From the NCBI RefSeq assembly GCF_003364255.1, contig NZ_NXLR01000005.1, positions 40,470-104,469 of the forward strand: a stretch of DNA of 64,000 nucleotides. The letters are read 5' to 3'. Both the position numbers and the translations under genes were made by a program. This document shows, in pieces, positions 9,780 through 20,822 of this stretch. The stretch's first letter is position 1; every line of letters starts with the position of its first letter. The notes beneath the pieces were generated by a model. That model worked only from the letters and a program-made list of their open reading frames with translations. It did no database searches and was not told the origin of the DNA. Source of the DNA: Helicobacter marmotae. GTDB lineage: Bacteria > Campylobacterota > Campylobacteria > Campylobacterales > Helicobacteraceae.

Positions 9780-10271
9780 TTATTTTGAAAGTTTAAATTC
9801 AACGCGTCTGTTTTCTTGATTACATTCTGGAGTATCAATTGTACAAGTAGGCTTGCTTTCACCATAGCTTACTGTTTTAATTTGAGAGGCATTTACACCA
9901 CGTGTAGTAAGAGCATTTTTTACAGCATTTGCTCTTTTTGTACCTAAGGCATAGTTATACGCGTCTGAACCATAAGAGTCAGTATGTCCTTCAAGCACAA
10001 CTTTAGCACCGGTATTTTTGAGAGCTGAAGCACTATTTTCAATACGTTCTTCCATATCACTGCGAATATTGTATTTGTCAAAGTCAAACAATACTTTAGC
10101 ATAACCTTCTGCCGCGTCTGTAGCCAAATCTACAAAGTTATCTCCATTATTAGCACTCTCACCAGAGCCATTAGTAGCGGCGGTTCCACTTCCTGTGTCT
10201 GCTGCTTCAGGCTCTGAACAACCTACAGAAATAAGAGCAGCTAAAACGCCTATTGCAAGATACTTTTTCAT
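9780..10271 (-). CDS. pal: Peptidoglycan-associated outer-membrane lipoprotein Pal
   Basis: The 163-residue protein has a lipoprotein signal (lipobox ISVGC, Cys near residue 18), a short Gly/Asn/Ser linker and an OmpA-like peptidoglycan-binding domain with LEGHTDSYGSDAYNYALGTKRA and NRRVEFKL. Pal tethers the outer membrane to peptidoglycan and binds TolB. It lies between tolB and cpoB. SD AAGGAG precedes the start. Confidence 0.96.
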   Translation of the reverse strand: MKKYLAIGVLAALISVGCSEPEAADTGSGTAATNGSGESANNGDNFVDLATDAAEGYAKVLFDFDKYNIRSDMEERIENSASALKNTGAKVVLEGHTDSYGSDAYNYALGTKRANAVKNALTTRGVNASQIKTVSYGESKPTCTIDTPECNQENRRVEFKLSK

Positions 10272-10334
10272 CTCAACTCCTTAAAAATAAGATTAAAATC
10301 TATTGTAAAATACAAAAGTAAATACCATAAAACT

Positions 10335-11591
10335 TTACCAATCAAATGCTTGGATTTTCATTTTATTGAGTGGGAAAAAGTAATTTGTATTGTAATTTAC
10401 GCGAATAATGCCCAATGCGCTTTGAGATTTATAGTGCTTGAGATACATAATACTCTCGCCATCGTTAGAATATTTAGGCATTTGATTTTTACCACTTGCT
10501 GTGAGTCTTCTAATGTAGTTTGAGCCCGGTGAAAGTGAGATAAGATAGAGATTGAACGTATTATCGCCAAATTCATTATCGCTCTCACGGCTTGTATATA
10601 CAGCATATTTGCCATTTGAAGTAATGGCACTATTGTTACGTCCATGGAGTACAACCTGCTCTGTTCCTCCACCATCAAGACGCATAGCAAAGATGTTAGG
10701 ATAGCCAAGCCTATCTGAGACAAATATAATTTCTTTTTCATCATTAATAAATTTGCCATCCACATCTATGCCTGAATAATTGGTAAGGCGGCGCAAATTA
10801 TTACTTTTGACATTATAAAGATAGAGGTCTGAGAGTGCTGTTGGCGAGAGACTAAGGATAAGATTCTCTCCATTTTTGCTTACATCTGATACGATAGCGA
10901 TACCCTCGCTTCCTATAAGCTGCTCTGTTTGTCCTGTATTGAGGTTATATTTTACGATAGTTGGCACATTGAGATATTTTGTATAATAAATGCTTTCTTG
11001 CTTTGAATCTGCCCATTTAGGGAAAATATTTAACCCACCTTTTATGAGCACTTTTTGATAAGTGAGAGTGTAATCACTGATAAGAATCTCGCTATTGCCC
11101 GGGGTTGTATAGCGGGAGAGCACGATTAGACGTTGCATCCAGTCAATCTTTGGGGCATTGATATAGCTATTAATATCAATTGCCATGCGGTGTGCGATAA
11201 AGGGGAAACGTTTAGCGTCATTTTCTGCATAGTCCTTTGTGTATATATGTTTTGAGGTATTAATATCATAAAGTGAAATATTTCCATTGAGATTGTTTGA
11301 GGACTTGCTTACTTTAATTTGCACAAGCAAATCAGTTTTTTTGTCTTTATAATCTGCATAATCGATATTTGTAGATTTTTTAACACCGCCATCATAGACT
11401 TGAAAATGCCCACTTACTTTTAAATCCGCCACTAGCATTTTAAGCACTTTGGCACCAAAGTCGGCATTATCACTATCTAGTCTTTCTACCACAATATATG
11501 GAATCTTGTTTGTATTTTTAACAATTTCTAATGTCGCATCAATGGCAAAAAGCTTGAAGCTAAGTAGTAAAATCAAGGTAATATATCTCAT
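10335..11591 (-). CDS. tolB: Tol-Pal periplasmic protein TolB
   Basis: At 418 residues with an N-terminal signal peptide (LILLLSFKLFA) it shows an N-terminal alpha/beta domain followed by a beta-propeller. The propeller blades are visible as repeats of the type FVSDRLGYPNIFAM, VYTSRE and MPKYSNDGESIMYL. TolB passes signals between Pal and TolA. The gene sits between tolA and pal. Confidence 0.95.
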   Translation of the reverse strand: MRYITLILLLSFKLFAIDATLEIVKNTNKIPYIVVERLDSDNADFGAKVLKMLVADLKVSGHFQVYDGGVKKSTNIDYADYKDKKTDLLVQIKVSKSSNNLNGNISLYDINTSKHIYTKDYAENDAKRFPFIAHRMAIDINSYINAPKIDWMQRLIVLSRYTTPGNSEILISDYTLTYQKVLIKGGLNIFPKWADSKQESIYYTKYLNVPTIVKYNLNTGQTEQLIGSEGIAIVSDVSKNGENLILSLSPTALSDLYLYNVKSNNLRRLTNYSGIDVDGKFINDEKEIIFVSDRLGYPNIFAMRLDGGGTEQVVLHGRNNSAITSNGKYAVYTSRESDNEFGDNTFNLYLISLSPGSNYIRRLTASGKNQMPKYSNDGESIMYLKHYKSQSALGIIRVNYNTNYFFPLNKMKIQAFDW

Positions 11592-11614
11592 AAAACTCCT
11601 TTGGCTACATAAGT

Positions 11615-12316
11615 TTAGTTTTTAAAGGTTGTGGCAATTTCCTTTTTGCCCTTTGGGTGTGGAGGAAAATGTATTTGTGTGCATTCCTCAAGCATAGCTT
11701 TGAGGGAATCATCGAAAGTCGCATTACCAGAGTATTTTACTATTTTATAGCTAAAATTGCCATTTTCTGCGATACGAATATGCACTAATGCTTGGAGCTT
11801 TTCTTGGGCATAGAATGTCTGTTGCCATTGTTGGAGCATCATTTTTTCAATTTGGGCATACCATTGGTCATATTCCCCATCATTTTGATTTGCATTTGTG
11901 CTAATGGTGAGATTGCTTAGGGCATTGAGTTTATTTTGGAGTAATTGTGCGCTTGATTGCAATGCCTTTAGTTTTTGCTCTTTGCTATTTTGTTCTACCT
12001 TATCGCGATTATCTCCTATAGGCGTATTTTGTGGCGTTACATTGCTATCGACTTTGCTAAAAATATCTTTGATACCAGAGCCAGCCTTAGGATTATTGAT
12101 GGCGGGTTGTTTATTTTGGGGTGGGGCTGGTGTAGGCTTTTCATCAATAATGGCTTCAATGCTAATGGCTTGGGTTGAAATGCTTGATTGCTTAAAAGCC
12201 GAGTAATGGGTAGGTAAAGCCTGAAAAAATGTGAAAACAAGAGTGATGATAATAAGGGCGTATATGCAAAAAGAGATAACCCCGCTAGTGATGAATAAAA
12301 GCATATTATTATTCAT
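11615..12316 (-). CDS. tolA: TolA/TonB-like energy-transducing protein
   Basis: The 233-residue product has one N-terminal TM helix (about residues 8-32), a Pro/Asn/Lys-rich periplasmic linker and a C-terminal domain (about 145-233) with the TonB/TolA pattern YDQWYAQIEKMMLQQWQQTF and FSYKIVKYSGNATFDDSLKAML. It should connect TolQR in the inner membrane to TolB-Pal. The linker is much shorter than in E. coli TolA. The start ATG touches the tolR stop, so translation is coupled. Confidence 0.85.
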   Translation of the reverse strand: MNNNMLLFITSGVISFCIYALIIITLVFTFFQALPTHYSAFKQSSISTQAISIEAIIDEKPTPAPPQNKQPAINNPKAGSGIKDIFSKVDSNVTPQNTPIGDNRDKVEQNSKEQKLKALQSSAQLLQNKLNALSNLTISTNANQNDGEYDQWYAQIEKMMLQQWQQTFYAQEKLQALVHIRIAENGNFSYKIVKYSGNATFDDSLKAMLEECTQIHFPPHPKGKKEIATTFKN

Positions 12317-12318
12317 TG

Positions 12319-12720
12319 CTAACCACTAGTAATGAGAGATACTTTGAGAAACCCAGCTTCTTTGGCAGTTTTGAGAATATACATTACATCTTCATATTTG
12401 AGGTTTTTGTCGGCACGAATAAAGACATTGATATTTTTATCAAAATTTTTGCTAAAAAGTACAAAGCTATCTGCAAAATTTTTAAGCTCATAAGTTTTCT
12501 CTCGCATATGTACTTTTCTATCTGCACTTATTCGGATTTCAAGCATAGAATCTTTAGTGATTTTTTTTGACTTTGAGCCTTTGGGTAGGGTAATGTCTTC
12601 TTGGTAGGTAATCGTAGGTGTGCTTACCATAAGGATTGCCAAAAGGACAAGCATAATATCTACAAGCGGCGTGATATTAAGCTCTGGTTTTTCGTCCCAA
12701 TCAAAATGGTCATTCCACAT
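12319..12720 (-). CDS. tolR: TolR/ExbD proton-channel subunit (Tol-Pal-linked)
   Basis: This 133-residue protein has the ExbD/TolR layout: cytoplasmic N-terminus, one TM helix with the essential aspartate (ELNITPLVDIMLVLLAILMV, about residues 13-32) and a periplasmic domain. With TolQ it converts proton motive force into motion. Genes upstream (tolQ) and downstream (tolA, tolB, pal) assign it to Tol-Pal and not to the separate exbBD-tonB system at 55-57 kb. Confidence 0.92.
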   Translation of the reverse strand: MWNDHFDWDEKPELNITPLVDIMLVLLAILMVSTPTITYQEDITLPKGSKSKKITKDSMLEIRISADRKVHMREKTYELKNFADSFVLFSKNFDKNINVFIRADKNLKYEDVMYILKTAKEAGFLKVSLITSG

Positions 12721-12729
12721 ATATGAGCC

Positions 12730-13293
12730 TTATTTATTTGAAAGCATAAGGTCAATTTGCATTTGAATGCAGTTAATGATATGGTAGGCTTTGCGTTTAA
12801 GGAGGAGGGCAAAGGAATAAGCAGGTATTGCTACAAGAATTCCCGCTGCAGTCGCCACAAGTGCTTTTGAAATAACAGGCGCTATAATATCAAAAGAAAC
12901 ATTCCCACCACCTAGCACTCTAAAGGTTTCAAGAATCTCCACTACCGTTCCAAATAAGCCTATAAATGGTGCAGTAGAGGCAATGACATTTAAAACTACA
13001 AGAAAAGAAGTGGCTTTTTGGGTGGCTTTAAATTTCCATACTTGGAGGATTTCCTTAGAGATTTCTCCATTGCGCTTTTCAAGAAGTGTGTTGATAAAGG
13101 CATTTTTAGATACAGAAATACTTTGAGTAAGGAGCATATCAAGCTGATATTTTTCTGATGTAAGCCACTCGCTGAGCACAAAGCTTTTATAAATATAAAT
13201 CCAAAGTGTAATAAGAAAATATGCTGATAACCATAAAAGCACGATAATGGTTACCATCGTGCTTTCTTCAAAGAAATTTTTTAAAATATCCAT
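12730..13293 (-). CDS. tolQ: TolQ/ExbB proton-channel subunit (Tol-Pal-linked)
   Basis: This 187-residue protein has three TM segments (about 12-33, 95-115, 140-162) with the MotA/TolQ/ExbB motif TAPFIGLFGTVVEILETF and a second conserved run ALVATAAGILVAIPAY. It forms the stator channel with TolR. It lies between atpC and tolR, the same order as in H. pylori, where it is often labelled exbB. Confidence 0.92.
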   Translation of the reverse strand: MDILKNFFEESTMVTIIVLLWLSAYFLITLWIYIYKSFVLSEWLTSEKYQLDMLLTQSISVSKNAFINTLLEKRNGEISKEILQVWKFKATQKATSFLVVLNVIASTAPFIGLFGTVVEILETFRVLGGGNVSFDIIAPVISKALVATAAGILVAIPAYSFALLLKRKAYHIINCIQMQIDLMLSNK

Positions 13294-13302
13294 GTTTTAT
13301 GT

Positions 13303-13707
13303 CTATATTCTATTTTTTGCAGCATACTCGGCATGGGCAATAACCATAGCAGCATGAGCTGTGTCTTCTGAAGCCTCTGCAATGAGTGTTTTAGCGTTAT
13401 TGAGAGCTTGGGCAATTTCAGTTTCTGTATTGCCTTTAATGGCAACGGCACCATCAGCAATAATTTTTACATCTGTCTCGTTAGGAGAAGTTGAAACTTG
13501 TGCATGTCCCCAATTGATTGCGATAATTCCCTTGCCACCTTGCATATCTTCAAATTCAATAACTCCTGTTTTAAGCAATGAAAGAAGAGAGAAATGACCC
13601 GGAAAAACATCAAACTCTCCTTCTTTACCGGGCATAATCACATGCTTGACTTCTCCCTCATAGATACTACCATATGGAGTTACAATACTTAAAATGAGTT
13701 TTTCCAT
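13303..13707 (-). CDS. atpC: ATP synthase epsilon subunit
   Basis: The 134-residue protein starts with the typical beta-sandwich segment (LSIVTPYGSIYEGEVKHVIMPGKEGEFDVFPGH) and ends in the short helical part. Epsilon belongs to the central stalk of F1 and restrains ATP hydrolysis. It is the last ATP synthase gene and is followed ten bases later by tolQ. Confidence 0.95.
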   Translation of the reverse strand: MEKLILSIVTPYGSIYEGEVKHVIMPGKEGEFDVFPGHFSLLSLLKTGVIEFEDMQGGKGIIAINWGHAQVSTSPNETDVKIIADGAVAIKGNTETEIAQALNNAKTLIAEASEDTAHAAMVIAHAEYAAKNRI

Positions 13708-13715
13708 ACTATCCC

Positions 13716-15116
<1,401 letters not shown>

Positions 15117-15134
15117 TTATTCTCCTTTAAAAAT

Positions 15135-16028
15135 TTATTTAATCGCTTCAACACCAGCATTAATCTCAACAAGTTCTGTTGTGATTGCTTCTTGTCGTGC
15201 TTTATTGAGCGAGATAGTAAGACTTTTGACCAAATCTCCAGCATTATTTGTAGCCGCATCCATAGCTTGAATTCTAGCACTATGCTCAGCTGCGAGTGAA
15301 TCTACAAGAGCATAATACATATTATATTGAACATATTTTCTTGCGAGTTCATCTAAGATTACATCTTCTTCATCATCTGGTTCAATATTAAGGATAGAAG
15401 TTTGCTTGTCTTCTTTAATATTTACGGTGAGAGGGAGAAGAACATGCGATTCAAGCTCTTGTGAAATCATATTTTTAAATCCATTATGCACAATCATAAT
15501 TTCATCGGTTGCACCATTTAAGAAATCTTCCACAGCATTATTAATAAAGCTTGCAGCCTTTTCAAAAGTGGGCGCACTACTTAAGCCTGTGGCTTTGTCA
15601 AGCACTTCAATGTCATTAAATGCAAAAAATGAAATGCCTTTTTTGCCAATACCTCTAAGGCGCACTTTAATGCCTTGCTGTTTATAAAGCTCCATAAGGC
15701 GCATAACTTCTTTGATTGTAGCTGCATTAAAGCCACCACATAAGCCCTTATCTGCTGTGATAAAAATAATATCAAGCTTTTTGATTTCACGATTTTTAGA
15801 TTTAGCAAAATAGTGGCTATTAATGCTATCTAGCCCTCGCAAATGGATTCTGGCTATCACATCGTGAAAAATCGCATTAAGCTGTTTGGCATAAGCCTTT
15901 GAACGTCTCGCTAATTCTTCGGCTTTTTTAAGCTTAGAGCTTGATACAAGCTTCATTGCTTTTGTCGTTTTCTGAGTGTTTTTAACACTTGTTATTTGTT
16001 TCCTTATATCTTTAAGGTTGCCTCCCAT
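15135..16028 (-). CDS. atpG: ATP synthase F1 gamma subunit
   Basis: The 297-residue rotor subunit starts [32 protein letters not shown] and ends with the conserved C-terminal helix [28 protein letters not shown]. Gamma turns inside the alpha3beta3 ring. The length and position between atpA and atpD are normal. Confidence 0.98.
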   Translation of the reverse strand: MGGNLKDIRKQITSVKNTQKTTKAMKLVSSSKLKKAEELARRSKAYAKQLNAIFHDVIARIHLRGLDSINSHYFAKSKNREIKKLDIIFITADKGLCGGFNAATIKEVMRLMELYKQQGIKVRLRGIGKKGISFFAFNDIEVLDKATGLSSAPTFEKAASFINNAVEDFLNGATDEIMIVHNGFKNMISQELESHVLLPLTVNIKEDKQTSILNIEPDDEEDVILDELARKYVQYNMYYALVDSLAAEHSARIQAMDAATNNAGDLVKSLTISLNKARQEAITTELVEINAGVEAIK

Positions 16029-16043
16029 AATCTAGCTCCTTTG

Positions 16044-17558
16044 CTATGCTCCAAAATTTGTTTTGAACTCTTCAAGAGCTTTGCTCAATTGTGATTCTAT
16101 ATCTTTGTCAAGCGCCTTTTTGGAGCTAATGTCTTCAAGGACTTTAGGATATTTCGCTTCAAGGAATGGATAAAGCTCTGCTTCAAATGCAACCACTCTA
16201 CTTGCTGGAATGCCATCAAGGAAGCCATTTGCACCTGCATAGATAATAATCACTTGCTTCTCAATAGGCAAGGGTGAATATGGGGGTTGCTTGAGAATCT
16301 CCACCATTCTTTGACCTCTTTCAAGTTGTTTGCGGCTTGTTTCATCTAGGTCAGAGGCGAATTGTGAAAATGCTTGAAGTTCTCTATATTGAGCCAAGTC
16401 AAGTCGTAATGTCCCTGCTACTTGTTTGGTAGCTTTAATTTGAGCAGCACCACCCACGCGTGAAACAGATAGCCCCACATTGATAGCTGGACGGATACCA
16501 GAATTAAACAAGTCAGTTTCAAGGAAGATTTGCCCATCAGTAATGGAAATGACATTTGTTGGAATATAAGCAGCGACGTCTCCTGCCTGTGTTTCAATAA
16601 TAGGCAATGCAGTAAGAGAGCCTGCACCTAGCTCATCATTAAGCTTCGCTGCTCTTTCAAGAAGTCTAGAGTGGAGATAAAACACATCACCCGGGAAGGC
16701 TTCACGACCGGGAGGGCGTCTTAAGATAAGCGACATTTCACGATAAGCTACAGCATGTTTGCTCAAGTCATCATAGATAATAAGCGCATGACGTGCATTG
16801 TCTCTAAAGTATTCACCAATAGTAACGCCAGTATAAGGCGCAAGAAATTGCATTGCAGCAGAAAAAGACGCAGGGGCATTAATAACAACGGTATATTCCA
16901 TTGCACCATGCTCTTCAAGTTTGCGTACAACTTGAGCTACCGTGGATTCTTTTTGTCCTATTGCGACATAAATACAGATAACATCTTGCCCTTTTTGATT
17001 GATGATTGTATCGATAGCAACGGTTGTTTTTCCGGTTTGTCTATCGCCAATGATAAGTTCTCTTTGACCTCGTCCAATTGGCACAAGCGCGTCAATTGCT
17101 TTAAGACCAGTTTGAAGTGGCTGATGTACGGATTTACGTGCCATAATGCCCGGAGCCTTTTCCTCGACAAAACGGAATTCGGTTGATTCTATAGCACCTT
17201 TGCCATCAAGGGCTTCTCCTAGTGTGTTAATCACTCGTCCTACAACCGCATCGCCAACAGGTACTTTCATCAATTTTTTAAGTCGTTTGACAGAAGTTCC
17301 CTCTTTAATGGTGCGTCCAGCTCCAAGCACCACGACACCCACGCTACTTTCTTCGAGGTTAAAGGCAATACCTGTATCACCTGTATCAAACTCTACCATT
17401 TCATAATACATGACATTATTAAGACCATATACTTTTGCCACGCCATCGGCATAAGAAATGACTTTACCTGTTTCGCTAATATCAATATTAATATCAAAGC
17501 TTTCAATTCGTTCTTTGATGATTGCGCTAATCTCTTCTGACTTGATTTTTGTTGTCAC
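16044..17558 (-). CDS. atpA: ATP synthase F1 alpha subunit
   Basis: This 504-residue subunit has Walker A GDRQTGKT (near residue 170), [15 protein letters not shown], and the [23 protein letters not shown] motif. Alpha carries the non-catalytic nucleotide sites of F1. The gene follows atpH at 22 bases, with SD AAGGAGAG before the ATG. Confidence 0.99.
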   Translation of the reverse strand: MTTKIKSEEISAIIKERIESFDINIDISETGKVISYADGVAKVYGLNNVMYYEMVEFDTGDTGIAFNLEESSVGVVVLGAGRTIKEGTSVKRLKKLMKVPVGDAVVGRVINTLGEALDGKGAIESTEFRFVEEKAPGIMARKSVHQPLQTGLKAIDALVPIGRGQRELIIGDRQTGKTTVAIDTIINQKGQDVICIYVAIGQKESTVAQVVRKLEEHGAMEYTVVINAPASFSAAMQFLAPYTGVTIGEYFRDNARHALIIYDDLSKHAVAYREMSLILRRPPGREAFPGDVFYLHSRLLERAAKLNDELGAGSLTALPIIETQAGDVAAYIPTNVISITDGQIFLETDLFNSGIRPAINVGLSVSRVGGAAQIKATKQVAGTLRLDLAQYRELQAFSQFASDLDETSRKQLERGQRMVEILKQPPYSPLPIEKQVIIIYAGANGFLDGIPASRVVAFEAELYPFLEAKYPKVLEDISSKKALDKDIESQLSKALEEFKTNFGA

Positions 17559-17580
17559 TTTTTCTCTCCTTGTATTAAAA

Positions 17581-18105
17581 TTAAAGTGCTTTAAGAATGT
17601 GATGTTTTAAATCACTGCTAAAACGTTCTTTGGAAAAAGATATTTCAATACCCAAATCCTCAACGCTTAGCTTGATACCCTCTATTCCGCTTAGATTTTG
17701 TTTGATACTGAGATTTACACCAAGCTTTTTGGCGAGAGCAGATTGAATCTTCTCTAATGTTTTGCTATCAAGCTCTTCTTTTGTAACAAGTGTAGCGGCA
17801 TATTCCCTTTTTTGTGCGAGTAAGCGTTTTTCAAGTTCGTTACTGATGTATGGTATTAGCAAGATTCTATCAGCCTCTGCTAAAAGGCGGAAGAAATTTT
17901 CAAGCTTTGTATCAACTTTTCCTATGCTAGTTAGGAGGAGTTGCTCTTTTTGGGCTTTAGTGATAAAGGGTGAAGCAAGAATATCAGCATTTTTCTTTTC
18001 CTTTAACGTAATGGAAAAGCCTTTGAGAATTTCAAGTGCTTTGTGCAAATCACTTCCAGAATCTATAAGGGCTTGTGTATATTTTTTCGCAATGATAGAG
18101 AGCAT
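17581..18105 (-). CDS. atpH: ATP synthase delta subunit
   Basis: The 174-residue protein begins [12 protein letters not shown], the delta/OSCP N-terminal motif, and ends with the C-terminal region containing [25 protein letters not shown]. It joins the peripheral stalk to the top of F1. Its start overlaps the atpF stop, so the two are translationally coupled. Confidence 0.95.
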   Translation of the reverse strand: MLSIIAKKYTQALIDSGSDLHKALEILKGFSITLKEKKNADILASPFITKAQKEQLLLTSIGKVDTKLENFFRLLAEADRILLIPYISNELEKRLLAQKREYAATLVTKEELDSKTLEKIQSALAKKLGVNLSIKQNLSGIEGIKLSVEDLGIEISFSKERFSSDLKHHILKAL

Positions 18106-18620
18106 TAGGAAATCCTTTTTGTGATAATATTGACATATTCTTCTTTGTTGAGACGAATATCATCAGCCTTGATGAGTTCATTAAGAAATTTATCTACACT
18201 TTCTTGTATAGCTTTTCTCCGCTCAAATTCAATATTTGTCTCCAAAGCGTATTTTAAAACTTCTATATCCTTTTTAATCTGCTCACTATATCTTTGCTCG
18301 ACTAAATACGCCTCTTGTTTAGCGGCATTAATAATTTCTTTGGCTCGCTCTTTGCTTTCTTCTAAACGTTTTTGGGCATTTTCTTTCTCTTGCTTGGCTT
18401 TATGGAGATTGTCTTGGGCTTCCTTAAGTCGGGCAGCAATTGCATTTTTTCTATTGGTGAAAATACCTTTAATGGCATCAAAAGCGAAATACCATAAAAT
18501 TGCCACAAAAATCACAAAGTTAATTGCACGTTGTATGAAATCACTTTCTTCAATGCTTGCAGAGGCAAGAAGAAGTGAGGGAAGTGCTGTTAAAAGTGCT
18601 AGAGATAGAATCTTTTTCAT
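18105..18620 (-). CDS. atpF: ATP synthase b subunit
   Basis: From the ATG at 18620 (AAGGGG seven bases upstream; a TTG lies one codon earlier) the product has 171 residues. It shows a signal-like N-terminus (MKKILSLALLTALPSLLLASA), one TM helix (about 32-50) and a long charged helix, as expected for the Fo stator stalk. Epsilonproteobacteria carry two b-type genes; this is the longer one, next to atpH. The c and a subunits are not in the window. Confidence 0.93.
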   Translation of the reverse strand: MKKILSLALLTALPSLLLASASIEESDFIQRAINFVIFVAILWYFAFDAIKGIFTNRKNAIAARLKEAQDNLHKAKQEKENAQKRLEESKERAKEIINAAKQEAYLVEQRYSEQIKKDIEVLKYALETNIEFERRKAIQESVDKFLNELIKADDIRLNKEEYVNIITKRIS

Positions 18621-18630
18621 CAAATACCCC

Positions 18631-19056
18631 TTAGATTTGCTTAAGTTTAGTATTTAAGGCTGTTTTAAATACCGGGAGTTGCCCAACTAGCTCTGTGTAA
18701 AGCTGTGATTTTTGTTCTTCAAGCTCATTTTTACATTGGGCAAGTTTATTTTCATTTTCAGCTTTTTTTGCATTAATTTTATCTTCATACATTGTTTTTG
18801 CTTCTTTTGTAGCTTGCTCTAAGATTTGAGCACCTTCCTTGCGTGCTAAAGAGAGGGTTTGCTCGATTTCTTGTTCGATTTTTTCAATTTCACCTTTGTA
18901 GTTTTGCGTATTTGTCATCTCGCGTTCAATGAAGCTTTCTCTATTGCTCATAAAGGCAAGTACAGGCTTAAAAAGCCATTGATTAAGCAAATAGATTAGA
19001 ACCATAAAGGTGATAAAAACAAGTAGCATAAGATAGGGATTGAGGGTAATGCTCAT
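18631..19056 (-). CDS. atpF': ATP synthase b' subunit
   Basis: The 141-residue protein has one N-terminal TM helix (MLLVFITFMVLIYLLNQWLF) followed by a continuous charged coiled coil. It pairs with the b subunit encoded next, forming a heterodimeric stator stalk. It is the first gene of the ATP synthase run and has its own promoter at 19105-19110. Confidence 0.93.
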   Translation of the reverse strand: MSITLNPYLMLLVFITFMVLIYLLNQWLFKPVLAFMSNRESFIEREMTNTQNYKGEIEKIEQEIEQTLSLARKEGAQILEQATKEAKTMYEDKINAKKAENENKLAQCKNELEEQKSQLYTELVGQLPVFKTALNTKLKQI

Positions 19057-19104
19057 CTATTCTCCTTTGTGAAAAATACAAAATTAGCCGAAAAACCTTA
19101 AAAG

Positions 19105-19113
19105 ATTGTAACA
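19105..19113 (-). promoter_or_regulatory. Promoter of the ATP synthase operon
   Basis: The minus strand reads TGTTACAAT, a TGn-extended -10 (hexamer TACAAT at 19110-19105), about 50 bases before the atpF' start and inside the only sizeable gap between parB and atpF'. No -35 match is obvious. Placement supports transcription of atpF' through atpC, perhaps on into the tol genes. Confidence 0.6.
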
Positions 19114-19145
19114 AGTTAAAATATATTAAACCTTAAAATGACATA

Positions 19146-20027
19146 TTATTTGGACACTTTTTTTATCAAGGTGGTAATTTCCGCATCATTTTGAAAGGTA
19201 AGAGTGATTTTTGTAGCATTAATATAAGCTTGTATCCCCATAGCTCGGAGTTCTTTTTGAAGCGCATAGAGGAGCTCATTATCAATCTTTTCTGCATTAT
19301 TTTTGAGGGATTTTTTACTTTTATGCTCATCATTTTCGGTTCTATTTTTCATTTGCTTGATGAGCGATTCAGTATCGCGCACATTGAGCTTTTGCCCGAT
19401 GATAGAATCTGCTACTAATTTTTGCTCTCTCTCTTGGAGTGTAACGAGCATTTTGGCGTGCCCTTGGGAGATTTTATCATCGATTAACATTTGTTTTATT
19501 TCATCGCTGAGTTGTAAAAGGCGCAGGGTGTTGGTGATTTGTGTGCGTGATTTGCTAATACGTTTAGAGAGCTCCTCATGGGTGATATTATGTTCTTGGA
19601 GCAACTCTTGATATGATAGAGCCAATTCTATGGCATTAAGTTCTTCACGTTGGATATTTTCAATAAGGGCAAGCTCTCGCATATGCTTAAAGTCAATTTC
19701 AGCCACAATGGCTTTAATATTGCTTAAGCCCGCAAGTTTTGAAGCCCGCAATCTCCGTTCTCCAGCGATCAAAATATAATCCCCATCGCCATTGTCATAA
19801 ACTACAATAGGTTGCAATAAACCATGCTCTAGGATAGATTCAGAGAGTTCTTCTAATTTTTGAGAATCAAAGGTCTTTCTTGGTTGGTAAGGGTTTGGTT
19901 TGATAACATCAACATCAAGCTCCAAAACGAGCGATGAGTTATCGCTCATACTTTGCTCATAAGCTTCTGCTGTTTCCGCAAGTATTGCTCCTAGTCCCCT
20001 ACCCATTGCCAACTTTTTTTTACCCAT
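19146..20027 (-). CDS. parB: Chromosome-partitioning protein ParB (Spo0J)
   Basis: The 293-residue protein has the ParB N-terminal CTPase domain with PNPYQPRKTFD (near residue 41), GERRLRASKLAG and ENIQREELNAIE motifs, then a helix-turn-helix region (SKRISKSRTQITNTLRLLQL) and a C-terminal dimerisation segment. It loads at parS and spreads as a CTP clamp. No parS site was seen in this window. parA is one base upstream. Confidence 0.96.
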   Translation of the reverse strand: MGKKKLAMGRGLGAILAETAEAYEQSMSDNSSLVLELDVDVIKPNPYQPRKTFDSQKLEELSESILEHGLLQPIVVYDNGDGDYILIAGERRLRASKLAGLSNIKAIVAEIDFKHMRELALIENIQREELNAIELALSYQELLQEHNITHEELSKRISKSRTQITNTLRLLQLSDEIKQMLIDDKISQGHAKMLVTLQEREQKLVADSIIGQKLNVRDTESLIKQMKNRTENDEHKSKKSLKNNAEKIDNELLYALQKELRAMGIQAYINATKITLTFQNDAEITTLIKKVSK

Positions 20028-20813
20028 TTATGCTCCTTGCAAAATCGCTTGCGCAAGATTCCTGTATGCGATACTTCCATTTGAGCGGCTATCATAGAGC
20101 ATTATAGGCTTCCCAAAGCTTGGAGATTCTGCGAGTTTGACACTGCGCGGGACTATGATAAATTCATCTTCGTATTTGAAAAGCTCCCCGCTAAAATGCT
20201 CTTTAAGCTCATCAAATACTTGTCTTGAGAGGTTATGCTGCCCAGAATACATAGTGGGCAAAAATCCTTTGATATTCAATCGCGGGTTAATAGTATCCTT
20301 AAGAAGTCTAATCGTATTAAGGAGTTGGGCTAGCCCCTCAAGCGCAAAGAATTCACATTGTATAGGCACGATTACAAAGTCCGCTGCTGCGAGTGCATTG
20401 ACCGTGAGCGCGCCAAGGGCAGGGGGAGAATCAATAACGATAAAATCATATTGCTGCTTTACTTCCTCAATTTTCTTGCTTAAAAGCAATTCCCGCCCTC
20501 TAATGTTGTTTTTGGCATAAAATTCTTTTTCAATACCAGCTAAGCCAATGTTTGATGGCGCAATATCAAGGTTGGGAATATCGGTTTTAAGGATAATTTG
20601 AGAAAGCTTTTTTGAGCCTGTGAGAACATGATAAATATCAGATTCTATAGTATTGCGGCGGATACCAAAATTTGTAGTGGCATTTGCCTGTGGGTCATAG
20701 TCAATCACAAGCACTTGCTTATTGGCAGACGCTAATGAGGCTGCAAGATTCACAGCAGTTGTTGTCTTCCCCACTCCTCCTTTTTGATTTGCTATAGTTA
20801 TGACTTCACACAT
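20028..20813 (-). CDS. parA: Chromosome-partitioning ATPase ParA (Soj)
   Basis: The 261-residue ATPase has the deviant Walker A KGGVGKTTT (near residue 11), LVIDYDPQANATTN and the Walker B-type FIVIDSPPALG. ParA-ATP binds the nucleoid and is released by ParB to drive origin segregation. It is coupled to parB and preceded by birA. Confidence 0.97.
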   Translation of the reverse strand: MCEVITIANQKGGVGKTTTAVNLAASLASANKQVLVIDYDPQANATTNFGIRRNTIESDIYHVLTGSKKLSQIILKTDIPNLDIAPSNIGLAGIEKEFYAKNNIRGRELLLSKKIEEVKQQYDFIVIDSPPALGALTVNALAAADFVIVPIQCEFFALEGLAQLLNTIRLLKDTINPRLNIKGFLPTMYSGQHNLSRQVFDELKEHFSGELFKYEDEFIIVPRSVKLAESPSFGKPIMLYDSRSNGSIAYRNLAQAILQGA

Positions 20814-20822
20814 AATATCTCC